From NCBI RefSeq assembly GCF_000341285.1, contig NW_005178425.1, positions 27,911 to 91,910 on the forward strand: 64,000 nt of DNA, written 5' to 3'. The notes under the pieces were generated by a model that was given only the letters and a program-made list of their open reading frames with translations, did no database searches and was not told the DNA's origin. How positions within the stretch are numbered: the stretch's first letter is position 1; every line of letters starts with the position of its first letter. This document shows positions 32,580 through 42,831 of the stretch, piece after piece. The position numbers were made by a program, and so were the translations under genes. The DNA comes from Galdieria sulphuraria (lineage: Eukaryota > Rhodophyta > Bangiophyceae > Galdieriales > Galdieriaceae).

Positions 32580-33263
32580 GTTACATATGAACTACGGTAG
32601 GAGAGATATTTTCATATGATAGCTTACCTTTATGATAGCTAAATCTGATAAGGTATCATGGCTATGAAGTTTTCCAGGAAACGCTCTTCCATCTTGTAAA
32701 GTGACAGTTACTTGACCAGTGTAGTGCGATGCTTCGGAAACGACGTGGGCATTAGTAAGAATGAAGCCTTGAGGGTCAATAATAAAACCTGAACCGGAAG
32801 ACTGTTGAACTTCTCGAGGACCGATAGGCCCCAGCCAAGGACTAGGTGGTCCTTCGGAAGTCACTGTTATATTGACTACTGCCGGTGCAACTTTAGCTAC
32901 TGCATCTGCTATTGCATAGCGATTCATCACACCTCCTTCCGCACTGCCCGATGCCTGATCACCCTCAAAGCTGCCAAGCTTTATCATCTTGGAATTGTTA
33001 TCGCCATTCAAAGTGCACATTTGCACTACGTCGCTGTTGTCGATTCGATATTTAGAATTCTCGTCGCCATAAAGACAGTAATAAGAAACTATGCTTCCCA
33101 GTGCGCCAACCACGGTACCAGTTACAAAATAAAAACCATACTTTAAAGAAGTTGAAAAACGTTGGGAAGTCCTATAAAAACGATCATAGTTCCTGACTTT
33201 ATCAACACTCTTAGTCGTTTTGATAAAAGTTGCCAGACTCCGCAGCAAAGCATATCGTTGCAT
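31805..33263 (-). CDS. HTRA2: HtrA2/Omi-like mitochondrial serine protease
   Basis: Exons 33263-32628, 32541-32164 and 32116-31805 encode 441 residues. The N-terminus is Arg/Ser-rich, followed by a membrane helix near 43-66 ([20 protein letters not shown]), the layout of mitochondrial HTRA2. The trypsin-like domain carries the triad His173 in TNAHVV, Asp208 in LSDLAIIK and Ser286 in GNSGGPLV. One PDZ domain follows, starting at a line ([19 protein letters not shown]) that closely resembles animal HTRA2, then [20 protein letters not shown]. It would be a trimeric quality-control protease of the intermembrane space. Intron 1 is unusually long (86 nt) because of an AT repeat. The stop overlaps the ThiD start. 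Confidence 0.93.
32547..32576. repeat. (AT)15 microsatellite inside HtrA intron 1
   Basis: Thirty bases of perfect AT repeat lie next to the acceptor of the 86-nt intron 32542-32627. They account for most of the extra length over a typical 50-nt intron here. Confidence 0.95.
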
Positions 33264-33340
33264 CTTCACAAATTACTCTCAAAATTCAATCTTGGCATAT
33301 TTAAGTGGAGAAAAAGGAATTCGTCTGTATTTGCGTTCAT

Positions 33341-33797
33341 ATGACAGAACAAATAGAGCATTGGTTGAAAGGTCTTGAGAAACAACTTGAGGCAGCAAAG
33401 GCTTGCAGTGACAAACATCAAGCGGAAGAAAAAGCGCAAGACGTGTTGAAGAAAAGTTCTCAGGTGTCGAGACTGTTGGTATCTGTTTTACCTGAGGAAG
33501 TTAGACATTATTGGGTGGGAGAACTAGAACGGATGGAAGAGAGTGTGACTCAGAATGGAGGTAAGAGAGGCTACGTTGACTGCTTCTTTGTGTTGAGAGT
33601 TTGTCCGAGTTTGTTGCTCCTGTTGTGGAAGGAAGTTACTGCAAGATGAAGGAATACTATGCTCACTTGGATGTCGAGAAAAATTCTGCAACAAAACTTG
33701 TTTGAAAAGAGGTCTTCAAGAACATAGAAAAAGATGTTTAGGGGACAAGAAACGAAAATTACGTCGATTACTTGAGCAAAATGGAATAGAATGGTAA
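33341..33797 (+). CDS. Small MYND-type zinc-finger protein
   Basis: Exon 1 33341-33560 and exon 2 33598-33797 join in frame to 139 residues. The N-terminal half is a helical, Lys/Glu-rich segment (EHWLKGLEKQLEAAKACSDK). The C-terminal half has the Cys/His ladder of a MYND finger: VCCSCCGRK, ILCSLGCREKFCNKTC and LQEHRKRC, then a basic tail. The inferred intron is only 37 nt (donor GTAAGAG, acceptor GAG before TTTG), the shortest in the window, but it is needed to bring the finger into frame. MYND domains mediate protein contacts in chromatin and co-chaperone factors. The partner is unknown. It diverges from HtrA (77 bp between ATGs). Confidence 0.72.
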
Positions 33798-33837
33798 AAA
33801 CAAAACATAAGTTCCATACGGAAACCGGAAGTTATCA

Positions 33838-35666
33838 TTAGGCTTCTAAACAAGGTCTTTGCGTCTGTACCAATCGTGCCGGATTCACTTTTAGGAAACT
33901 CGCGTAAGAACCATAAAGGTTCAACTGTAGTGGACCACCTCCTATAAAAAGATTCTGTCCATCTTCAGTGTAACTACAAAATAGTCATTATCAAGCTATT
34001 CTAAACGTTCAAGAGTCACATACCTCATACAGTATACAGCCGGATTATAGTCCTCAATGAGATGAGGTCCAGGACTATCAGTCTGATTTTCTTGACGAAC
34101 CCAGCCACGACCTAGTCGAAGTCCACGATGACCATTCCGAACCAGACTCTCACTATCCTTACGTAAGTCATAAAAAAAGAGTCTTCCTGTTCCGAATCCA
34201 ATGGTCAACATATGATAACGGACTATGAGACTTCGTATATGTGAAGCATGCAAATTACTTATGAAATACAAGGCCTTTTGAATTCTTCCTGCTCGAGGAT
34301 CTACCATGTACAAACGAACATGACTTCCCACAAAGTATACATTTCTTTCTGGATAATATGCCAAAGTAACTGCATCACGAGAAGATGAAAGAGGAACGGT
34401 ACTAATAGACTTCCTCTGTTCCACATCCCAAACTTGAAACTCACCATCCTCTTCATTCGAGAGAGACAGGATACCAAACTGCTTATGAAAAGGGTCACTC
34501 TTAATCTCTCGGATTCTACGTTCACTCCCATGATCTACCAATTTTGAAATACTTTTGAAAATTGGAACCTCTTCTCTCTCATATGAAGGATTTCTTTCAA
34601 GCAGTATGTTGTCGACGACACTTTCATTTGGCTCCGTGTTCCACGCATAAACTTTACCATCTCTTCCTGCAGTCGCAAACACACTGTCATTTAGCCAATC
34701 TGCAGCAAAAATCCAATCAGAATGTTCCGAAAAACCGGCCAATGGCTTAGGACATTTCGTACTGGAAAGAAAACTTTTAGCGTCCCATAACAACATTTGA
34801 TGAGAAGAACATCCGCTGGTAACTACTGTTCCATTTAACGGATGAAATAATACCACTCGAATACCGCCATGACAAGGATACGAAACGCTTCGATCAGATA
34901 AGGTTATTGGTGTTACGGAAATTGAAGGAGGCGAAAATACGTTCATTCTTAGTTGAGAAGAGTCTATGACTAGTAGTTTATGATTTTTCGTCCCAGCCAA
35001 AATATATCGTTGTGTCTCGTTCTGACTGTGACACAACGGAAGCCAACCACAGGAAAAAACCTTATCTAGAGAAAGACTTGCCACGTCCAATTCTATTTCA
35101 TCACTCAAGAAAGGAAAACGCTCAGACAAACGTTCACAACGATAATTAGAAATAAAAAAACTCCTCCAACTCTGATTTCTTTTGGCTATTTATGAAATAG
35201 AACAATAGACATAAACCTATACGAACCTCTTCGAATTAACATAACAAGGCCAGCGAGTAAAGGCTAGTTTTCTCCAAAGGTTATCCTCCACATGTGTTGC
35301 CTCTCTCCATTTCCTACACACAAGGGAACACTCCGGTATTCCTTCTGGAGGTAGATACGAAAAAATGTTTGCCAACAATTCTTGTGGCAAACAGTTAATA
35401 CCCTTTCTTGAGTCAAGACTACTCTCAACAGCCGATGTTTCTTCTACTGTTGTCTGTACAGAATCTCCTCTTTATGAAATATTTTGAGAAGTGGATGGAA
35501 TAAAAATTGAAATATCGTACCTCTTCCTCTTTTTAGGCGAGCCTACACTAAAAGGTTTCATACCAATCCTCGTTTCATTTCGACACGAATCTTCGAAATG
35601 TCTTCCAGACCAACTCATTCCATTTGTCCATTGTTTGAATGACTTGAAACTGTATAAGGTTTTCAT
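33838..35666 (-). CDS. F-box/WD40 protein with a DCAF12-like propeller
   Basis: Four exons, 35666-35521, 35469-35223, 35171-34024 and 33973-33838, give 558 residues; introns are 50-51 nt. Residues about 75-118 form an F-box: LPQELLANIFSYLPPEG, then CSLVCRKWREATHVEDNLWR. The WD40 propeller follows (FSEHSDWIFAADWLNDSVFA; GRDGKVYAW). Its last blades, with IGFGTGRLFFYDLRKDSES and NLFIGGGPLQLNLYGSYAS, resemble DCAF12, a CUL4-DDB1 substrate receptor. An F-box would instead recruit SKP1-CUL1. Splicing of exon 2 to exon 3 fits a GTATAG donor, with a second donor 4 nt upstream as alternative. The DCAF12 resemblance is from memory of the family pattern. Confidence 0.82.
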
Positions 35667-36437
35667 AATAACAAGTATCCTTCAGTGATAGATAAATTTG
35701 AGTATATTGTGAAAAGTAAGAGTTTGGAAGTCTTCGGGAGACTCTGAGCGATGGGCACTCCTCTTCCTTCTGAGTGCACGACTGGCAGTTCCATTGGGTT
35801 ACTAACGACTACAACTGATAAAAAATTTTCCGCTGTTATAAAATAAGAACCATTCTATCTACTTCTTATGTTTACTTCCTGTGTACCGATATGCTTTTTG
35901 CAAACTATGCCAAATTGCCTGGAGGTTATCATATATTTTTGAATCCTTGTGTCCTTACAACCAAGAAGAAGTTATCCTTGTCGAACTACAAAAATGAAAA
36001 CTGTGGATTTTCTCTCCCATAAAGTTCAAGTTTTCTCTATTGAGTTTTGACTTCACTAAAAGAGCGAGTCCGATGTTTCAGAAAATCACTGGTATTGGAA
36101 AGAAAGAAACACCGAATAGCTTAATATACGAGATTCCGAGGTATATTGTTTCTTCAACTGTGAATGCTACATAAGCTTGTCCAGTTGGTACTACCTGTCT
36201 GATAAAGTGTCTTAAAAAGGTATCTGTTGTATATCTTGTCTGGAGGAAATGAACCACCAAACCAACAATAACTTGTTCAAAGCAACAGACGCGTAAAGCA
36301 GACAAGAAGGTAAAAGAACGTTCAAGTAAAAAACTAAGCGCCTTTCGTCAATTGAAAAGTCTTCAAGGCCTCCACTACACACACAAACCTAACTTCCCGT
36401 CCATCATCACTGGCGCCTTGCTCATTTTTTCTTCGGG
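35667..36437. other. Intergenic region with a possible small membrane-protein gene
   Basis: From 35667 to about 36077 I see nothing coding. On the minus strand, an ATG at 36425 (12 bp from the NOG2 ATG) opens a 12-codon frame ending at a GTTTGT donor. Two or three further short exons down to 36078 can be joined into roughly 70 hydrophobic residues (for example VFYLNVLLPSCLLYASVAL). The splice choices are not secure and the protein is unrecognised, so I do not call it as a gene. Confidence 0.3.
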
Positions 36438-38393
36438 ATGACAAAGGCGAGTTCTTCAGCCAAAGTGAAGCAACTTATTCCCAAACATTCTGACGATAAG
36501 AATCGACAAAACAAGACAACTTCTAGCCAAGTGAGGTCACGTGCAACTGTTAATCGCTTGAAACTTTATCGGAAGAAGGCATATCAGTAAGGTCTATCAA
36601 ACACTTGCATAGTCGATTTTCACCGATGTTTCCCGTTCCATAGATATGATAAAAAAGGCAGACGCATATCAGGAGCAGGCGATTACACCAGTAACATACC
36701 GGAGGTTTGTGTCGCAGGACTGTTGACCGTCTAAGTTTTTCTAACCTTCTCTCCTCCTTCACTTTAGCCTGGTGCAGGAAGAACGGCACCCAATCGACGG
36801 TGGTTTGGAAATACTAGAATTGTGGATCAACAACAACTAGAAAAGTTCCGAGAGAGTATTCAAAATGTTCGCCAAGACCCTTTCTCAGTTATCATAAAGC
36901 AAAAGAAACTTCCCTTGGGCCTTGTTGACTTTGACAACACTGCCTCGGAGAAAGATGGATCTCGCTTATCACTCCTCAGAATTGAACCCTTTGAAGAAGT
37001 TTTTTCAGAAAAAAAGTACGTTGTCATTCCCAGCGTTGTGTTATAGTTCACCGTGTTCTTGGAATAGATGGAGAAAGCGTCCGAGAATAGGGGACTTTTG
37101 TGATTTAAAAGAATATTCAGAAACTGCGAAGAAACTACGCGATAAATATGAAGCCAGCATAGGAGAGGAGGAACCTGTTCTTCATAGCATTGCAGAAAAC
37201 AGCACAAATGGGAAAGAAGATAGTCAAGTCATCTTTGAAAGGAATCATGCTTTGGACAAAGGACAGAGCAAAAGAATATGGGGAGAGTTGTTCAAGGTCA
37301 TTGATTCGAGTGACGTTCTTTTAGAAGTTTTGGATGCTCGAGATCCATTAGGCACACGGATTTCATACGTGGAAAAGTATATTCAACGTGAATGTCCACA
37401 CAAACATGTTGTATTGTTACTGAACAAGTGTGATTTGATTCCTTCTTCTGTAACGAGGCATTGGATTCGTTATCTCTCGACGGAATATCCTACCGTCGCT
37501 TTTCGAGCAACTCTTCAAAAGTCGTTTGGCAAGTCCACGTTGATTGGTTTATTACGGCAATTTGCGAATTTACATTCCGACAAGAAGAGTATTTCCGTTG
37601 GAATTGTTGGTTATCCAAATGTTGGCAAAAGTTCTATTATCAATACACTCCGTGGAAAAAAGGTATTTTACGACATGATTACACAACATGTTTACAGATA
37701 CAGCAATGTAGGTTGTAAACGTTGCGCCAGTTCCTGGAGAAACAAAGGTTTGGCAATATGTAACTTTGTTCCGTAGAGTTTATTTGATTGATTGTCCTGG
37801 CATTGTTCATGAAGCTTCTGCTCCCGATGACGCAGAATTGGTGTTACGGGTAGGTACTGAATCCTTTCTAGACGCTTAGAACCAATGCAATGTTATAGGG
37901 TGTTGTACGAACGGAATCTTTACGGGACGAAGCAGCAGATTATATCCCACTACTTTTAGAAAGGGTGAAGAAGCAACATTTAAAGAAGACATACGGCATT
38001 TTGGATTGGACCGATGCAAATGACTTTTTAGAACAAATGGCTAAGAAGACTGGCAAATTACGAAAAGGAGGAGAGCCGGACTTGAATACTAGTGCGAAGA
38101 TGATCTTAAACGATTATCTTCGGGGTAAAATACCTTGGTTCATAGCACCTCCAGATTATTGCACCAACATGGAACAAGAAGATAGTACATCTAAGGGTAA
38201 TTCAATAGACGACACTGAAGTGTCACTTTTGGAGGAAAAAGAAGAAGAGGCATCAAAAGATGTTGTTACCGATGTGAAGGAATCCACCCCTGAGGAAAAC
38301 AGTAAGTACAAAGCATATTTGATTTGTGAGTTAATTCAGTATGTCTTAGATATAAGTTTGAATATGGAGGAATATTCGACCTGGGTCGAGTAA
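36438..38393 (+). CDS. NOG2: Nucleolar GTP-binding protein 2 (NOG2/GNL2)
   Basis: Seven exons: 36438-36586, 36644-36704, 36768-37015, 37068-37662, 37712-37849, 37899-38301 and 38350-38393. The start ATG faces a possible minus-strand gene. The N-terminal NGP1 domain has [19 protein letters not shown]. The circularly permuted GTPase follows: [12 protein letters not shown]4 [10 protein letters not shown]1 [15 protein letters not shown]2/G3 [10 protein letters not shown] and LIDCPGIV. The family tail [20 protein letters not shown]-like segment and [11 protein letters not shown] come next. NOG2 is an assembly GTPase for pre-60S ribosomes in the nucleolus. The last 48-nt intron (38302-38349) is in frame and stop-free, so the C-terminus could be read either way. 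Confidence 0.92.
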
Positions 38394-38426
38394 AGAATCT
38401 TATTATAATAATGACCATTATCCAAT

Positions 38427-39246
38427 CTATTTTTGTACCACATTCCATGTTGTTCTTCGCTTTATATCTCTTGTCAATATTGCTGCTTTCCAATTCGGAC
38501 TTATGCCATGCTCATGACTTATCAGTTCAATATGATCAACCAAAACCTGAACTATCACACAGTCATCTCCTTCAGGTCCTTGAGGATAAAAAAACTTCCA
38601 GGCCGGTTTCCAAAAGCGCTTTTTTATGTCAGGATCTTTGATAATTCTTGCAACTCCTTGAAGGACTACATAAGATATTTGACCCGGAAGATAGAAAGCT
38701 AAAGATACTCTGGGATTTCGTTCAATCTCTAATATCTGTGTAAATGGAAGTTAGCTTCTAGCCAAAAGCAATACTGGTGAATATTACCTTCCTTGTATTA
38801 GGATTGGAAGCAAAGAAAACTTGCTCCAAGCCTCGTTCGGGCTCTAGAGGATCCACAATTCTGGCGTTTACTACTTGACCATCTCCGTGAGTCATCAAAA
38901 AACAGGGTCCTGTTTCTACAACAATATAGTGTGCTACTGCCAAATACCAACTTGCTTCTGTTTTGTATTTCCAAGGATCAACTGACACTTTGAAAGAACG
39001 TTGAGAAAGCAAATAACCCACATAAAGGCAACATCCAGGTAAAACTACGATTAGAAACGTTCCACCAATCACATAATACTTTAGGTGCTGCTTCCAACTA
39101 TCTTCTTTCACTGTATTCGTCGTAAAGTGCCTGTGCTGAGGCGATAACTGTCTTACACATTTGTCGCGTAAAGGACGGACAGCACTCATACTTTGGAAAC
39201 ATTGAGAAACTGAAAATAATAGACGACTTTTCAACAATCTTTGCAT
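38427..39246 (-). CDS. Pyridoxamine 5'-phosphate oxidase-like (FMN-binding split barrel) protein, membrane-anchored
   Basis: Exons 39246-38788 and 38735-38427 encode 255 residues. An Arg/Ser-rich leader of about 50 residues is followed by a membrane helix (YYVIGGTFLIVVLPGCCLYV). The split-barrel domain then follows (ARIVDPLEPERGLEQVFFAS, then NPRVSLAFYLPGQISYVVLQ, GVARIIKDPDIKKRFWKP and VIVQVLVDHIELISHEHGI). The pattern is that of general-stress-protein-26-like members of the PNPOx superfamily rather than vitamin B6 oxidase itself. It probably binds a flavin or heme in an organelle; the reaction is unknown. It converges with NOG2, with 33 bp between stops. Confidence 0.78.
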
Positions 39247-39577
39247 TTCAGTATTCAAAAATCTTCTGTTTTAGAGATAAACTTGAAGACATAGGAAGAG
39301 GCCGTCGTAGTTCGTTCAATAAACGGGCATCATCGATATTTGGCAAATGATACAACGGCTAGAATCATTAAGATATCAATAATATTGCTACACAGATATA
39401 CTTCAGCCAATATATTGCATTGTTCTTAAGCTTTCTTTTCTAATAGAAAGAAATAGCGAAAGTCTTCCTTGCTAGAATGGAACGTTTAATGGATTATATA
39501 CTTATGCATCTCACTTCATTATTTGTCTCTTTTGTTATTTGTTGTGGGAGCACAACTTTGATCTCCTCGTGTATTCC
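39247..39577. other. Divergent promoter region
   Basis: AT-rich, lying between the PNPOx-like and DUF4079 genes. A short frame from 39539 begins with TTG and leads into the DUF4079 start; nothing else is visible. Confidence 0.45.
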
Positions 39578-40345
39578 ATGGCATTTGTTGTAACCCACTT
39601 TGCATCTCAAACTACTTTGAAAATTCGAGCCTTTACTAGTGTTGACAAGAAAAGTTTCTGTCAGTGTTATTCTCGTAAAAAACCACAGTCGTCGTTATCC
39701 TGTTCTCTTCGATCTTATTTGGGCTTGGAGCATTCTATAGCCACGATTGCTCAAGAGACGGTGACTTCAAGCAATCCCTTCGTGATTCAAAGAATTGCAG
39801 ATTACTTTAAAACTCTAGGTATTCCAGAAAATGTAGAAAAGTATGGGCATCCTGTAATGATGGGTATTATGATCGCTTTTCTTGGAGGTGCCACTGCTTA
39901 TTATGGATGGTATTTTAACTGTATTGAGTAGCTCTTTAACTTATTGTATATAGGATGGGTAGGTTGAATCCTGATAAGAAGAAAGGTGTTCAGCAGAAAT
40001 CCTTTCACAGCAATCTTGCCACTGTCTTTTGGCTTTTGGCTTTTGCTGGGTAAGTATGAATCAAAAAATTATGTTTGCGATGCTCATGAGTAGCACAGTG
40101 CCTCAGGAGGTACTTTGAGTGTTGCTATGCAAGGATATCCCGTTTGGAAAAGTACTCATTCACTTTCTGCGGTTGCAGTTCTGTTAGGATTGACTGTCAA
40201 TGCTTGGATTGCTTTCAGTGGTTTTGGGAGCACACCAACAAAGAGAATGAGCGGCAGAAAAGTACATGCATATTTAGGAACCGTTACTATGGTACTCTTG
40301 TTAGTGCACAGTATATTAGGTGTGTCCATATTACAGTCTAGCTAG
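39578..40345 (+). CDS. DUF4079 plastid membrane protein
   Basis: Exons 39578-39909, 39954-40049 and 40099-40345 encode 224 residues. The first 55 or so are Ser/Thr/Arg-rich, as in plastid transit peptides. Four hydrophobic segments follow: HPVMMGIMIAFLGGATAYYG, NLATVFWLLAFAGASGGT, SLSAVAVLLGLTVNAWIAFS and GTVTMVLLLVHSILGVSIL. The His near the first helix, the His-containing SFHSNLA segment, and RKVHAYLGTVTM are conserved in DUF4079, a family of cyanobacteria and plastids related in pattern to cytochrome b561-like four-helix bundles. The His residues might hold heme, but this is inference. The function is not established. Confidence 0.8.
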
Positions 40346-40377
40346 CACAGTAAATATTTGTTGTTTACATTTGTCTC

Positions 40378-42388
40378 TCATAAAGCTTCCAACAATTTCA
40401 ATAGTAAACCAACACCAAATCCAGTACCTCTATCCATATCACTCGCAGGACCTGCAATATCGAAATGAATCCATTTCTGAATATAGCTGGATGGAATGTG
40501 TTCCATAATAAAATGTGCAGCACNTGCAGAAGGACAGTTGTCCCGACGTAGAACAGAGTTCTATTCTATAAGTTAGAGCCGTTTCTATCTCTATATTCCG
40601 GAACAACAACCTCACCTTCATATCTGCAACATCTGAGAAAAGCATTTCACGCCAGAATTCTGGATAAAAGGGTAACGGATGGCACAATTCACCGCAAGCA
40701 ATACCTGCTTTGATTGCCAACATTTCAAGCTCTTCTGAAGCAGTATAAAATGCTGCAATTTTGCGGCCCTAAAACATACAATGAAATAAAAAGAGAGCTG
40801 GAAAAAACAAATATCTGCTTACAGTTGCTATAGTATGAACAGCAGTTAAAGTAGCGAGATCGATAACAAAGTCGGGCAAAAAGTTCTTACAAGCAAAACA
40901 AATACCATCAGCCAATACCATTCGACCCTTTGGGAGCCTTTAGAAAATGCCAACACTAGAAACTTTCCATTACCTCCGCATCTGTATTGTTGATTTCTAC
41001 TGTTCTTCCTGAATAAGCAACTTCAATATCATCTATTCTTGTGGCCTATACATAGTTACATTCTTGTCAATGCGCAACAATTGTTGAAAACATACCAAAT
41101 GTGATATTTGATTTTCTGCTACACAAAACACAGCATAAATCCTCCAAGGAAAATGAGAACGAACTGCAGCTTGAAATGCTCCCAAAACTGCAGCAGCTCC
41201 ACCTAAATCGCGTTTCATTCCTCTCAAGCTATCCGCTGATTTGAGGGCCGTTCCTCCACAGTCATATACAATTCCTTTCCCAACCCTATCAAACCAATCA
41301 AAATAAACAGAATCAAAGACTTAATGACATATTACCAACAAATGGTCTTCTCCGCATGTTCAGGAGTATAACTTAAAATAGTCAGATTGCTAGGATTGGC
41401 AGCCGCTTTCCCAACTCCATATAGCAAATGAAGTCCTTCCTTCTTCAATTCTTCTCCTCGTATACAACGCAAAGATACACCTGCTTCCTTCCCACCTAAA
41501 CATAAGGCAAGTCTGCAACAATGCTCATAAAAGTTATCCGTATTCAATTCATTACAAGGAACATCCACCAAATATGCCGCGATACGAACACCATCCTATG
41601 AAAATGTGAACTTTCCAAAAACAATTCTCCATAGAAAACTTACAGCTGCCGCAGCAACATAATCCGTTTTGGTAAGTCCCACTATGTTACGAGTTGCATA
41701 GCCAAACATGACAGTAACTAGATTGGGACATCTTTCAAAGTACTGAGACTCCAATAAGCTCTTTTCTTCATATTATTTACCTCAAACTTGATGTCTTACG
41801 AGAATACATAGGAAATGCTCTTGCTATTGCTAGTCCTATAGGAAAACAATCTTCTGGACTCAACACACTGTTTCAAAATCGTCAATTATTCCACAGTATC
41901 AAACAGCTTTTCTTACATGGAGTGGATTTCCATTGAGCCTGTTACATGAGCCACTTTAGTAACAAGTTCTTTGACAAGATCCGGTCGACAAGGACAGTTT
42001 CTCTTACTCGACATACCACCATAGGTGCAAATTATCTTTTGAGATACACTCAGTTGAGAAATTTAACCTTCTTAGTCCATCCTTACTAATCTTCTTCTTC
42101 CACTTGTGTCCAACAAAGTCAATTGTTCGTTCTCTGTCAGTGCTTCTAATGCTGTATTTAGACCTGGAAACGAATCTCTGTTCTTCAAGAAAAACGACGA
42201 TATTTTATAATATTCTTGAATGCACTGCTTCCTTCCTACAGACAATCGTTTCAATCGAAGCAACGAAATATGTTGTGGCAAAACTTACCGAAAACAACAA
42301 CTGTATCAGAGCCAACGTCTTCATCGCCCTCTCGAAATATCAATTTCAGTCCACTTGTATTCTTAATCTTTAACAGCCATCCGATCAT
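40378..42388 (-). CDS. M17-family leucine aminopeptidase, NPEPL1-like
   Basis: Eleven exons join in frame to 501 residues: 42388-42289, 42235-42087, 42035-41917, 41867-41781, 41731-41644, 41595-41336, 41285-41096, 41045-40974, 40927-40823, 40768-40616 and 40560-40378. Introns are 46-55 nt. M17 signatures: VDVPCNELNTDNF, YGVGKAAANPSNL, WVGKGIVYDCGG, GMKRDLGGAAAVLGAFQAA, and the metal- and carbonate-binding NNTDAEGRMVLADG near residues 349-362 (split by an intron at GAG/GGT). The C-terminal DRGTGFGVGLLL closes the fold. NPEPL1-like members have a leading segment different from the cytosolic LAP3. The enzyme would be a dizinc hexameric aminopeptidase. Base 40524 is N and falls in codon 41xx-type NGT near SA-X-AAHF. 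Confidence 0.93.
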
Positions 42389-42831
42389 GAATGAAAATAT
42401 TTGTGCTACAGCAAGTTGATCAAACTATACAACACAATCATCAGAGGCCCAATCACAATATTCTGCACAGTGAATTAATGCCCATGTCTCGTGCACTCAA
42501 AAGTCTCAATGAGGGAAGGATTGTCCTTTGGAAAGCTCTCTATTCTTCGAGCCATGGAAGCCATAACCTTTTTATTTTTTATATTTGACAAAGTTTTCGG
42601 ATTGATGATTTCAAGTGTTCTTTGAAAGGCTATATAAGCCTATATCTATACGTATATGTGTACGTATATCATAATATTTATTTATTCTTCTCCTTTTTAC
42701 TAGATTGCTCATTCATTTTCCATACACAACTGCTTCTTGGCCGAGGGGCGCAAGGCCAAACTAGAATAACATCCAGTTGGGTTCCAATAGCTTTGGTTGT
42801 TCTATGGTGAATTGAGTATATTTATAGTACT
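42389..42831. other. Divergent promoter region of the aminopeptidase and DCAF1 genes
   Basis: AT-rich with a TATA-rich stretch near 42630-42680. No supported coding sequence and no tRNA-like structure was recognised. A GC-rich hairpin-like run (ggccgaggggcgcaaggcc, 42739-42757) stands out. Confidence 0.45.

Noticed and set aside
30908-33263. Bacterial contamination suggested by ThiD and HtrA with ATGA overlap
   Set aside because: Both genes carry short spliceosomal introns and HtrA has a mitochondrial-type leader, so they are nuclear genes.
35472-35666. Stand-alone 64-residue protein
   Set aside because: It is exon 1 of the F-box/WD40 gene; reading through the donor at 35520 gives the false extension.
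42739-42757. GC-rich inverted repeat as a tRNA or SRP RNA piece
   Set aside because: Only one short stem is visible, with no clover-leaf arms or A/B boxes.
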